Origin: Sinonovacula constricta | Taxonomy: Eukaryota > Mollusca > Bivalvia > Cardiida > Solecurtidae | Reading direction: 5' to 3' | Length of the DNA stretch: 64,000 nucleotides | NCBI GenBank assembly: GCA_007844125.1 | Contig: CM017572.1 | Coordinates: 37,940,736-38,004,735, forward strand | In this document: piece after piece, positions 11,562 to 24,100 of the stretch | How the letters are laid out: every line of letters starts with the position of its first letter | How positions within the stretch are numbered: the stretch's first letter is position 1 | Notes under the pieces: model-generated | The model's database searches: none | The model's input: only the letters and a program-made list of their open reading frames with translations | Told to the model about the DNA's origin: nothing | Made by a program: the position numbers and the translations under genes

Positions 11562-12045
11562 CATCAGCTTTTCTGACACCCCTTCGTCTATCGTCTATCG
11601 TCTGTCGTGCATCATCAACAATTTGCTTGTGATCACACAAGAGGCTACAGTTTTTATCCATTCTTTACCAGACTTGGCTAGAATGATGTCTGCAATCTTG
11701 GCTGAGTTCATAATTAGGTCATGTAGAGTCAAAAACTATGTCACTAGGTCAAATTTTAGAAAACCTTGCAAAAATGCTACAGGTCAAATTTAAGGTCCAA
11801 ATGTTGTCAGAGTGTTTGCCTGCCTGAAATCTTGGATGGGTTTGCCTCTGGGTCACGTGGGGTCAAAAACTAGGTCACAAGGTCAAATTCTAGAAAATGT
11901 TTTAACCCCAGAGGCCACATTTATGGTTTAATCTTCACCAAAGATTTCTAAAGTAAATACCTCTTAATTAGTTGTCTCCATATGTGAGCGTACTAATAGC
12001 CCATATCCTTAGATTAGTGATTAAGGGCCATCATGGCCCTCTTCT
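11562..12045 (+). repeat. Second copy of the bivalve-type repeat block
   Basis: It opens 'cagcttttctgacacccctt', carries 'gtcactaggtcaaatttta' and 'ggtcacgtggggtcaaaaac', and closes 'gattaagggccatcatggcc'. It is the same family and orientation as 3066-3980. Confidence 0.75.
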
Positions 12046-12062
12046 TTTATTGATGTTTGTGT

Positions 12063-12870
12063 TTTTAACCAGGTTTTGCAACGAAAATCCTGGTTATTAG
12101 ATTGGGGTTGGGCAGCGTGCGGCATCAAACAGAGGGCTTCCGGTCAATAACTTTAGTTTGAACAAACCAATCTTAATGAAACTTTGGATTTAGCAAGTTT
12201 GCATTAAGACCTAGCTTGGGATTGGATTTGGGGCCAGTAGGGTCTAGGTCGAGGTCACTGTTACTAAAAAATAGAAAAACAGTTTCCTGTCAATAACTTT
12301 AGTTTTGATAAACAAATCTTGTTAAAACTTTTGGATATAGCAAGCTTGCATGAAGACCTAGCTTGGAATTGGATTTGGGGCTGTTAGATCAAGATCAAGG
12401 TCACTGTTTCTAAAAAGACAGTGTCCTATCAATAACTTCAGTTTGAATAAACCAATCTTGCTGAAACTTTGGATCTAGCAAGCTTGCATTTAGACCTAGT
12501 TTTGGATTGCATTTGGGGCCACTTGGGTCAAGGTCAAGGTCATTCTTATTCAAAAACAGTTTCCAGTCAATAACTTTTGTTTGTATTACCCAATCTTGCT
12601 GAAAATTTGGATATAGCAAGCTTCCATGAAGACCTAGCTCTGGATTGGATTTGGGGCCAGTTTGATCAAGGTCAAGATCACTGTAACTAAAAATAGAAAA
12701 AAACAGTTTCCTATCAATAACTTCAGTTCGAATAAACCAATATCGCTGAAACTTTGGATATAGCAAGCCTACAAGATGATCTAGCTTGGGATTGGATTTG
12801 GGGCCAGATGTGTCAAGGTCACTGTTACTAAAAATATAAAAAAAACATTTCCACTTAATAATTTGCATTA
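12063..12870 (+). repeat. Five-unit tandem block of about 140 bp repeats
   Basis: The word 'tcaataact' recurs at 12144, 12290, 12429, 12567 and 12714 (spacings 146, 139, 138, 147). Each copy is followed by 'ttgctgaaactttggatata', 'agcaagctt', 'gattggatttggggcc' and 'caaggtcactgtta'. A 168-codon minus-strand frame runs through four units; its protein is a roughly 45-residue repeat (for example LYPKFQQDWFIQTEVID). I treat it as a by-product of the repeat. The 'ggtcaaggtcactgtt' vocabulary is common in bivalve dispersed repeats. Confidence 0.75.
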
Positions 12871-13576
12871 AATTGTTAAAATATTTCGCAATTTCATCAA
12901 TAGACATCTGAAGCATGTTTAACTTCCCCCAGTTTTATTTACTGAAGTAACAGCCAGCAGTTAACACCTCTATAATTTTTAGAGGCACGAAATTAGTCAT
13001 TTGGATTTATGGGGCCATTAAGTAGAACGGATGTCATTGGAGAAGAAGGAGCATAAAGTAGGACGGTTGTTGTTGCGGTTGATCATATAAAATAGAGGAC
13101 AAATTTGAGTGACAGTAAAAGAGGTGATCTTTTGAGGTTGTATAAGTTGTAAGTTAGATGTGTTTTTTGGTGGGTATTTTTTATGTTTGATTTAGATGAC
13201 AACACCAAATATTATTCTTAACAATTTGTGTATTCAGTTTGTTCTTGTTTTGAAATAACAAAAACTAAATCAGATAATCATGCATAATTTGGCACTGTTC
13301 TCAGACTCAGACAATATTTGTTTTAAATCTCCTCACAGAGACACAAGTACTGTTTATAAGGAGGTCCAGCTGTAACTGGCAATGGAAGACACAAGTCAAA
13401 TGTTTAGGTGGAGTGAAGGTCAGCTGGAAGACCCTTACATTAAGTATGTTTTGAGTGAGACTCAAGCCAACATAGATAGATATCTGGCAGGGTAGTTACA
13501 AGAGTGAATTTGGTTTTGTTTACGGCACCATTCACCTGATGGTATGTAGTTGGCTCTTTTTCACATAAATGGAAGA
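12871..13576. other. Non-coding DNA
   Basis: Nothing supportable is seen. A short acceptor-flanked stretch near 13337 is closed after a few codons. Confidence 0.4.
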
Positions 13577-13912
13577 AAAAACGGCCATCACTTTTTTTTT
13601 TGCTTAGTTTCAAATCTGGTTGCACAAACTCAATTATTTTGTTGTATTTATTTCATATTTAATAAAAATATAAATTACCGTATCATTAAAATGTATTATA
13701 TATTATCACATGTTCTTTGACTAAATATTTATTTTTTTGTAAAAGATGTCAACCTTTGACAAAAAAGTACTAATGACCAAGTTATGACAAGCAACACAAA
13801 GCAGTGTACTTGTTATCTTTGCAGGTAATATGAAATAACAATATCTTAATAATACAATTTATGCAAACAGATTTGAAACTAAGCATAAGAATGTAATGGC
13901 CGTTATTTTTTT
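13577..13912. mobile_element. Fold-back element (MITE-like inverted repeat)
   Basis: The left arm 'aacggccatcac...gcttagtttcaaatctgg' (13580-13622) matches the reverse complement of the right arm at 13866-13903 ('cagatttgaaactaagcata...atggccgtta'). Similarity extends inward to give arms of roughly 65-70 bp with mismatches around a loop of about 200 bp. No coding capacity and no certain target duplication are visible. The architecture fits a short non-autonomous DNA transposon. Confidence 0.6.
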
Positions 13913-14791
13913 TAGTTATCTGAAAACAACTCTCTCTATATATAACTCAGCCAGGTCGGGGAATCAGCATACTTACATAACATAATATTTAATAAACTGT
14001 ATCCCCAAGGTGGAGATTTGTGTCAGTAACATAGCTTTTTTTTGATAATACAATCATTCATTCTTTGAATTGCTAACCTATAGGTGAAGTTAACATAAAA
14101 AGTCTGTTAACAAGTATTGTTACATTGTACAATGTTGTTATTATGTTTAATTGTTTATTCACATTATATATGGACTGCAATAAAACATCATGCTGCCCAG
14201 GAGCAAAAAGAGGGGTACAAGACGTACAATTTCTGGTCAAGATCAAAACCTGAATGTAGAGGTGATATTCCTGCTAACCTGTGCCATTGGGGTCTTATCG
14301 CAGTGGTTGCTATTATGACCATGATTGTGTAATGCAGGCTGGCACTTTCCAATGGTCATCCATCCATACACCAGCCACAGTAACCGTTGCTTAACCACGC
14401 AACTTTGGAAGCAGCTTAAACCATGTTGCTAAAGAGTTAACCCAGCAGCGAGTCTGGTTTAAAGTGCTAACATGTCTACCAATGTGACCATTACAATTGT
14501 GTTGCTTCAATGTTTGTAAAACAAAATAAATCAGCATATCATAAAAAAGATCCTAGTTGTATAAGACATTTCCCTGCAAATCTAAGGCCAGCTAAAACTT
14601 GTTCTCTGATATTGCCATATGATCTGTTTAAGGAGAACTAGTCAGTAACTACATTTATCAAGTTTGTGTCAAGTACATGTAACCATTTCATGCAGTAAAA
14701 TAAAACCAGTGCATCCTGTCAAAAAAAATATACAGAGACAGGAGGCATCAGTTAAAATTTTTGCTGATTAACAAATAATTTTTTGCTGCAG
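13913..14791. other. Non-coding DNA between repeats
   Basis: The 71-codon frame at 14117-14332 is not supported: its second half lies in sequence resembling a dispersed repeat and there is no splice context. Nothing else was found. Confidence 0.35.
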
Positions 14792-14875
14792 ACTTGTGAC
14801 AAGTTTGGAGTCTATGTGAGAGTTATGGAAGCATTCAGAACACCTGGCCATGAGTTTCTTGAACATACTAAATGA
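14792..14875 (+). CDS. Candidate terminal exon of an unidentified gene just upstream of CRYZ
   Basis: After a strong acceptor (attttttgctgcag) a 27-codon frame reads TCDKFGVYVRVMEAFRTPGH then EFLEHTK, ending TGA at 14873-14875. Composition is protein-like and the acceptor good. It would place a gene end only 226 bp before the CRYZ start exon. No upstream exon with matching phase was identified, so chance is possible. Confidence 0.3.
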   Translation, partial: TCDKFGVYVRVMEAFRTPGHEFLEHTK

Positions 14876-14953
14876 ATATCTCTCATTACTGAGATAATAA
14901 CCAAGAAGGCATTTTTACACACCTGCTTACTGTTACACATGAAATTTTTACAG

Positions 14954-14971
14954 AATTTCACCAGAACTGAG
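14954..14971 (+). other. CRYZ: Possible 5' UTR micro-exon of CRYZ
   Basis: The ATG exon of CRYZ begins one base after a clean acceptor (tttttattcag, ending at 15100), so an upstream non-coding exon must exist. The best nearby donor is ACTGAG then GTAAGA at 14972, preceded by an acceptor-like tttttacag ending at 14953. This gives either an 18-nt exon or, if that acceptor is unused, a longer first exon. Placement is inference. Confidence 0.3.
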
Positions 14972-15100
14972 GTAAGATATTGTAACAGGTATTAGATATT
15001 GCAAACTGTCAGATATTATATTTAAAAGTATAGAAAATAAACTGCCAAAAAAATTTTTTTCTTAGTGTTTTTTCTTTATTATTGGTGTATTTTTATTCAG

Positions 15101-18100
15101 GATGAGCAGTTGTGCCAAGGCTGTATCACGTGCCATCATGAAAGCTGTCAAAGTGTATCAGTTTGGGGGACCCGAGGTGCTTCAGGTGGAGACAAACGTC
15201 CCCATACCAGAACCTGCAGGTTCTCAGGTGAGAATGGTTCTAGCTTTGTTTATTTTTGTGCTCAAGACTCTGTATCAACTTACAAATGCATAAACAAAAG
15301 TTTAAAGATGTTTCTTTTTTTTACTTATGTAAAATGGCCATACAGTGCTCTAGCAAACAAGTCATATTATTGACTACATTTATAAAGCAACTAACCATTT
15401 ATGACATAAACACAGTTGAAGTGCATGTTGATGATACTTCATGGGTATTTGCAGTGAAGAAAACATTCTTATGATTACCGGGGATTTTTTTCACAAAAGT
15501 GGGAAGAGGACTTGCTATGACATTGGGAATTTCTGTAAAAAAACACAGATAAGAGGATTTGTTCAACATATTTCCATATAAAAGTATATAAAATGGCTGA
15601 TTTTGTTTACTATGCTTATGCATAGAAGTAACCATAATTAACAGTTTGTACAGAACCTGTCATAAAAATCTGTCTTTTGATTTAGATAAGGACTCTAAAG
15701 GATTGTTTTGTCCCATTCACCTCTTGGGAAATTTTCTGAAAGACTTGAGAAAAATGTATACCTTTTCCCATTGGCAATAAGACTGGATAAAAAATCCCTG
15801 AATACCAATTTTCTCTACAGGTACTTGTTGAAGTGAAGGCAGCAGGTATTAACCCTGTGGACACCTATGTCAGGGCCGGTACCTTCCACATCATGCCCCA
15901 TCTCCCCTACACCCCGGGATCTGATGCCGCTGGCCTTGTCAAAGCAGTGGGACCTACAGTTACCAAAGTCAAGGTAACGTGGGCAAGACAGACCTCAGGA
16001 ATATTAATGGGAATGGATGAACAAGTTGCTGCACCTACAGGCATATGATCATTTAATCAAGACTGAAAGCAAGAATGACAAAAATTTAAATAGCATGTAA
16101 AAAAAGGCAGACATGCAAATTGTTTGTAAGAAAAGAACTTTCACATTTTTATCTGACATTCTTACAAAAAGTCTTACACAAAATAATAAAGTCACAGGGT
16201 AAATATTTTCTTTAATATTTAAAAATATTTATAATGTATAACACTTACCTAGTTAGTTATATTCAGTTTACCTGTGTGTACATCTCTCAGCCTGGAGATC
16301 GTGTGTACCTGACCGGAACCCTAACTGGCAGCTATGCAGAGTATTCTCTGGCAGATGAAGAGAAGGTTCAACCCCTCAGTGAGAAATTGACCTTTCAACA
16401 GGGGGCAGGACTGGGCGTGCCCTGCTACTCTGCCTACAGGGCTCTGTGTACCAAGTAAGCATGAATTGACATTATACAGTACAAGCCACTGATCTTTCAA
16501 CAGGACGCGGGCCAAGGCGTGCCCTGCTACTCTGCCTACAGGGCTCTGTGTATCAAGTAAGCTTTTATTGACTTTAAACAGTACAAACCGCTGACCTTTC
16601 AACAGGAGGCGTGCCTTGCTAACCCTCTACAGGACTCTGTGTATCAAGTAAGTATTATGTGTCTGTCTTAAACTTTATTCCACTAAATATTTAACTGAGA
16701 GCAGGGTAAGGCATGCCTTGTTATACCACTTTCAAGGCCCTGTGTATCAAGCTTATATTGACATGCAGTATCCTCCACTGACCTTCTGCATTCGTTTTTT
16801 TTAACTAAAAAGCCACGTGACAACTTACCTTTGAGATCACGTTATATTGTCATTCTGGTAATCTGCTCTGATGGCGATGGTTAATTTTTGCCCAGATCAC
16901 TATTATGCTTATTAGTAGATTTACAAAGAATGAACATTTAGAGTGATTTTTTTATAGATTTGTACAGTCTTACAATATAGGTAGTGTTAACAAATCCCTT
17001 AATTTAGACTAAAGTATGAGTTTATTTATGCAGAAATTATGCCCAAATTCCCCAAAACATTACATATATTTAATATAAGATTACACTTTTAAAGTGTTTA
17101 CTTGCTTCATTTAATCTTGATATCATATAACCTTATACTAGCTTTATTTGAACATATTATGTCTTGATTTTAAGGGCCAGAGACAAAATCAAACCCGGAA
17201 ACACTGTGTTGATCCATGGAGCTAGTGGGGCTGTAAGTAGTTACTTGTTGGATTGTGTATGTTAAATACCTGACAGCTTTATTTAAAAAAGTCTGGAAAA
17301 TCCCATACTTACATAGAAATCTACAGGTATGGGTTGTACATATTATACTTACAGGTACATCCTGTTTAGAGACTTCTTCCACACAATTACCGGTACTTCC
17401 CTCTTGTTTATATCTACCACTCTTGTTCCTATCTACCACTCTAATTCATACTACTTTTGTTCATATCTACAACCCTTGTTCATACCACTCTTGTTCATAT
17501 CAACCACTCTTGTTCATACTACTCTTGTTCATATCTACCACTCTAGTTCATACCACTTTTGTTCATATCTACCACTCGTGTTCATACCACTCTCCAGGCC
17601 CCCAGTTTGAGCCCAACATGCTGCCAATGTTAGTGCCATCACTTTTTTAATTCATAGTAAAACTAATGATTTTGATATGTTATTTTACTCATTTGGTATA
17701 TGTAAATATTAAGTAATTTGAATGTGTACTCAACTCTCATATTATATAGTGTTTGGTTTACTGAAAGACTGCTGGGAGAAACTAACATAAAGTTCTCATT
17801 CTTATGTATCATGGTAATTTAAAGTCTTCAACCTAGAGTGACTAAAAGAATTGATACAATGTTCAATTGAATAAAACATACTTCCTTTTACATTCATCCC
17901 TCTTTGTTTACCCCAGAATGTCGCCCATCTGCCGCAGCCTGTCTTGAAAAATTGTTGTTTATTAAATAAAATTAATATAAGAAAAACTTTTATGTGTGGA
18001 GATGTTCAGCTGGCCAGCCTTGTACCACTGGTTCTACTTAGACAATATCAGGATGTCTTCTTTCCACAATAATAGCTGGGCATCCAGATAATGAGTACAA

Positions 18101-21100
18101 TCTGTTTATTAAAAAAAGCATTGCCTCTAATATATGAAACAATATTATATCAAATTATCAATTTATCTCCTATTCTGAATATTAATGATCTGTGCCAGGT
18201 TGGGTTGGCATGTGTCCAGATTGCTGCGGCCCGTGGGTTGACTGTGATCGGGACAGCTGGGAGTCAGGCCGGCCTCCACCTTATTATGCAGCATGGGGCA
18301 TCTGCAGCATTCAACCATCAAGAGCCCAGCTACATTGATCAGATTGTGGTGAGTAAAGGCTTGATTAGGAACACAACATTGTAATTCTTTTACATTTATC
18401 GATATGAACATCCTAGTTTAGATTCCTATTCTTATGTTTATCTACACAAAAATCCTAGTTAAGATTCCTATTCTTATGTTTATTTACATAAACATCCTAG
18501 TTTAGATTCATATTCTTATGTTTATCTCTATAAACATCCGAGTTTAGATTCATATTCTTATGTTTATCTATATAAACATCTGGGTTTAGATTCATATTCT
18601 TATGTTTATCTATAAAAACAACCTGGTTTAGATATATAGATAATGTAAGCATATTTAAACATAAGATTTCTGTTAAGGCTTATGTATGCTGACAATGTGT
18701 GTTTGAATTATGCATGTACAAGAAACAACATCTTTGATGAGTAGAACTGATGTGTAGCCAGTAACTCGGTATCAAGGTACCAGGTAATTCCATTCAAACT
18801 CAAAATCAAGGTACCTTGTGATTCCATTTAAACTCGGTATAAAGGTACCTGGCGATATCTAAACTCAATATAAAGGTACCTGGTGATTCCATTTAAATTC
18901 AGTATAAAGGTACCTTGTGATTCCATTTAAACTCAGTATAAAGGTACCTGGTGATATTTAAACTCAGTATAAAGGTACCTGGTGATTCCATTCAAATTCA
19001 GTATAAAGGTATTTGGTGATTCCATTCAATCTCAATATCAAGGTACCAATGTTTCCATTTAAACTCAGTAAAAGGTACCTGGTGATTCCATTTAAACTCA
19101 GTATCAAGGTACCAGGTGATTCCATTTAAACTCAGTATAAAGGTACCAAGTGATTCCATTTAAACTCAGTATCAAGGTACCTCGTGATTCCATTTAAACT
19201 CAGTATCAAGGTACCTGGTGATTCCATTTAAACTCAATATAAAGGTACCAGGTGATTCTATTTAAACTCAATATAAAGGTACCATGTGATTCCATTTAAA
19301 CTCAGTATAAAGATACCTGGGGATATCTAAACTCAGTATAAAGGTACCTGGTGATTCCATTCAAATTCAGTATAAAGGTACCTGAGGATTCCATTCAAAC
19401 TCAATATCAAGGTACCAATGTTTCCATTTAAACTCAGTATAAAGGTACCTAGTGATATTTTAACTCAGTATAAAGGTACCTGGTGATTCCATTCAAATTC
19501 AGTATAAAGGTACCTGGTGAGTCCATTCAAACTCAATATCAAGGTACCAATGTTTCCATTTAAACTCAGTAAAAGGTACCTGGTGATTCCATTTAAACTC
19601 GGTATCAAGGTATCTGGTGATTTAATTCAAACTCAATATCAAGGTACCAGGTGATTCCATTAAAACTCAGTATAAAGGTACCTGGTGATTCCATTAAAAC
19701 GCAATATCAAGGTACCTGGTGATTCCATTTAAACTCAGTATAAAGGTACCTTGTGATTCCATTTAAACTCAGTATAAAGGTACCTGGTGATATTTAAACG
19801 CAGTATAAAGATACCTTGTGATTCCATTTAAAGTCAGTATCAAGGTATCTGGTGATTCCATTTAAACTCAATATCAAGGTACCAGATGATTCCATTAAAA
19901 CTCAGTATAAAGGTACCTGGTGATTCCATTTAAACTCTGTATCAAGGTACCTGATATTTCCATTCCAACTCAATATAAAGGTACTTGGTGATTCCATTCA
20001 AACTCAGTATCAAGGTACCTGGTGATTCCATTTAAACTCAGTTTCATGGTACCTGGTGATTCCATTCAAACTCAATATTAAGTACCTTGTGATTCCATTC
20101 AAACTCGGTATCAAGGTACCTGGTGATTCCATTTAAACTCAGTATCAAGGTATCTGGTAGTTCCATTCAAACTCAATATAAAGGTACCTGGTGATTCCAT
20201 TCGAACTCAATATCAAAGTACCTGGTGATTCCATTTAAACTCAGTATCAAGGTACCTGGTAGTTCCATTCAAACTCAATATCAAGGTACCAATGTTTCCA
20301 TTTAAACTCAGTGAAAAGGTACCTGGTGATTCCATTCAGTCTCAGTATCAAGGTACCTGGTGATTCCATTTAAACTCAGTATCAAGGTACCTGGTGATTC
20401 CATTTAAACTCAATATAAAGGTACCAGGTGATTCCATTTAAACTCAATATAAAGGTACCATGTGATTCCATTTAAACTCAGTATAAAGATACCTGGGGAT
20501 ATCTAAACTCAGTATAAAGGTACCTGGTGATTCCATTCAAATTCAGTATAAAGGTACCTGAGGATTCCATTCAAACTCAATATCAAGGTACCAATGTTTC
20601 CATTTAAACTCAGTATAAAGGTACATAGTGATATTTTAACTCAGTATAAAGGTACCTGGTGATTCCATTCAAATTCAGTATAAAGGTACCTGGTGATTCC
20701 ATTCAAACTCAATATCAAGGTACCAATGTTTCCATTTAAACTCAGTAAAAGGTACCTGGTGATTCCATTTAAACTCGGTATCAAGGTATCTGGTGATTTA
20801 ATTCAAACTCAATATCAAGGTACCAGGTGATTCCATTAAAACTCAGTATAAAGGTACCTGGTGATTCCATTAAAACGCAATATCAAGGTACCTGGTGATT
20901 CCATTTAAACTCAGTATAAAGGTACCTTGTGATTCCATTTAAACTCAGTATAAAGGTACCTGGTGATATTTAAACGCAGTATAAAGATACCTTGTGATAC
21001 CATTTAACGTCAGTATCAAGGTATCTGGTGATTCCATTTAAACTCAATATCAAGGTACCAGATGATTCCATTAAAACTCAGTATAAAGGTACCTGGTGAT

Positions 21101-24100
21101 TCCATTTAAACTCTGTATCAAGGTACCTGATATTTCCATTCCAACTCAATATAAAGGTACTTGGTGATTCCATTCAAACTCAGTATCAAGGTACCTGGTG
21201 ATTCCATTTAAACTCAGTTTCATGGTACCTGGTGATTCCATTCAAACTCAATATTAAGTACCTTGTGATTCCATTCAAACTCGGTATCAAGGTACCTGGT
21301 GATTCCATTTAAACTCAGTATCAAGGTATCTGGTAGTTCCATTCAAACTCAATATAAAGGTACCTGGTGATTCCATTCGAACTCAATATCAAAGTACCTG
21401 GTGATTCCATTTAAACTCAGTATCAAGGTACCTGGTAGTTCCATTCAAACTCAATATCAAGGTACCAATGTTTCCATTTAAACTCAGTGAAAAGGTACCT
21501 GGTGATTCCATTCAGTCTCAGTATCAAGGTACCTGGTGATTCCATTTAAACTCAGTATCAAGGTACCTGGTGATTCCATTTAAACTCAATATAAAGGTAC
21601 CAGGTGATTCCATTTAAACTCAATATAAAGGTACCATGTGATTCCATTTAAACTCAGTATAAAGATACCTGGGGATATCTAAACTCAGTATAAAGGTACC
21701 TGGTGATTCCATTCAAATTCAGTATAAAGGTACCTGAGGATTCCATTCAAACTCAATATCAAGGTACCAATGTTTCCATTTAAACTCAGTATAAAGGTAC
21801 ATAGTGATATTTTAACTCAGTATAAAGGTACCTGGTGATTCCATTCAAATTCAGTATAAAGGTACCTGGTGATTCCATTCAAACTCAATATCAAGGTACC
21901 AATGTTTCCATTTAAACTCAGTAAAAGGTACCTGGTGATTCCATTTAAACTCGGTATCAAGGTATCTGGTGATTTAATTCAAACTCAATATCAAGGTACC
22001 AGGTGATTCCATTAAAACTCAGTATAAAGGTACCTGGTGATTCCATTAAAACGCAATATCAAGGTACCTGGTGATTCCATTTAAACTCAGTATAAAGGTA
22101 CCTTGTGATTCCATTTAAACTCAGTATAAAGGTACCTGGTGATATTTAAACGCAGTATAAAGATACCTTGTGATACCATTTAACGTCAGTATCAAGGTAT
22201 CTGGTGATTCCATTTAAACTCAATATCAAGGTACCAGATGATTCCATTAAAACTCAGTATAAAGGTACCTGGTGATTCCATTTAAACTCTGTATCAAGGT
22301 ACCTGATATTTCCATTCCAACTCAATATAAAGGTACTTGGTGATTCCATTCAAACTCAGTATCAAGGTACCTGGTGATTCCATTTAAACTCAGTTTCATG
22401 GTACCTGGTGATTCCATTCAAACTCAATATTAAGTACCTTGTGATTCCATTCAAACTCGGTATCAAGGTACCTGGTGATTCCATTTAAACTCAGTATCAA
22501 GGTATCTGGTAGTTCCATTCAAACTCAATATAAAGGTACCTGGTGATTCCATTCGAACTCAATATCAAAGTACCTGGTGATTCCATTTAAACTCAGTATC
22601 AAGGTACCTGGTAGTTCCATTCAAACTCAATATCAAGGTACCAATGTTTCCATTTAAACTCAGTGAAAAGGTACCTGGTGATTCCATTCAGTCTCAGTAT
22701 CAAGGTACCTCGTGATTCCATTTAAACTCAGTATCAAGGTACCTGGTGATTCCATTTAAACTCAATATAAAGGTACCAGGTGATTCCATTTAAACTCAAT
22801 ATAAAGGTACCATGTGATTCCATTTAAACTCAGTATAAAGATACCTGGGGATATCTAAACTCAGTATAAAGGTACCTGGTGATTCCATTCAAATTCAGTA
22901 TAAAGGTACCTGAGGATTCCATTCAAACTCAATATCAAGGTACCAATGTTTCCATTTAAACTCAGTATAAAGGTACATAGTGATATTTTAACTCAGTATA
23001 AAGGTACCTGGTGATTCCATTCAAATTCAGTATAAAGGTACCTGGTGATTCCATTCAAACTCAATATCAAGGTACCAATGTTTCCATTTAAACTCAGTAA
23101 AAGGTACCTGGTGATTCCATTTAAACTTGGTATCAAGGTATCTGGTGATTTAATTCAAACTCAATATCAAGGTACCAGGTGATTCCATTAAAACTCAGTA
23201 TAAAGGTACCTGGTGATTCCATTAAAACGCAATATCAAGGTACCTGGTGATTCCATTTAAACTCAGTATAAAGGTACCTTGTGATTCCATTTAAACTCAG
23301 TATAAAGGTACCTGGTGATATTTAAACGCAGTATAAAGATACCTTGTGATTCCATTTAAAGTCAGTATCAAGGTATCTGGTGATTCCATTTAAACTCAAT
23401 ATCAAGGTACCAGATGATTCCATTAAAACTCAGTATAAAGGTACCTGGTGATTCCATTTAAACTCTGTATCAAGGTACCTGATATTTCCATTCCAACTCA
23501 ATATAAAGGTACTTGGTGATTCCATTCAAACTCAGTATCAAGGTACCTGGTGATTCCATTTAAACTCAGTTTCATGGTATCTGGTGATTCCATTCAAACT
23601 CAATATTAAGTACCTTGTGATTCCATTCAAACTCGGTATCAAGGTACCTAGTGATTCCATTTAAACTCAGTATCAAGGTATCTGGTAGTTCCATTCAAAC
23701 TCAATATAAAGGTACCTGGTGATTCCATTCGAACTCAATATCAAAGTACCTGGTGATTCCATTTAAACTCAGTATCAAGGTACCTGGTAGTTCCATTCAA
23801 ACTCAATATAAAGGTACTTGGTGTTTCCTTTTAAACTCAGTATAAAGATACCTCATTATTCTATTCGAGTGATTCCATTCAAACTCAGTTTAAAGGAACC
23901 TCGAGATTCCATTCAAGTGATTCTATTCAAACTTAGTATAAATAATAAAGGTACTGGATGATTCCATTTAAAATTTGTATTATAGTACCTCGTATTGTAG
24001 TAGATCTTCAGTGCTTTAGAACAATAACTCTAAATCCATTTTTAGTTATCTTCTTTTGTTTTGTTTTTTGTTTAGATCTTTTTAAAGAATGTTAAATGTT

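Noticed and set aside
16321..16602. 93-codon minus-strand frame with an internal duplicated peptide
   Set aside because: It is the antisense shadow of CRYZ exon 3 and its tandem copies.
17255..17650. 131- and 93-codon + strand frames rich in H, T, Y and S
   Set aside because: Translations of the pyrimidine-rich minisatellite in CRYZ intron 4.
18770..23990. CRISPR-like array
   Set aside because: The 34-bp units are contiguous with no unique spacers, and the locus is inside a eukaryotic intron; it is a minisatellite.
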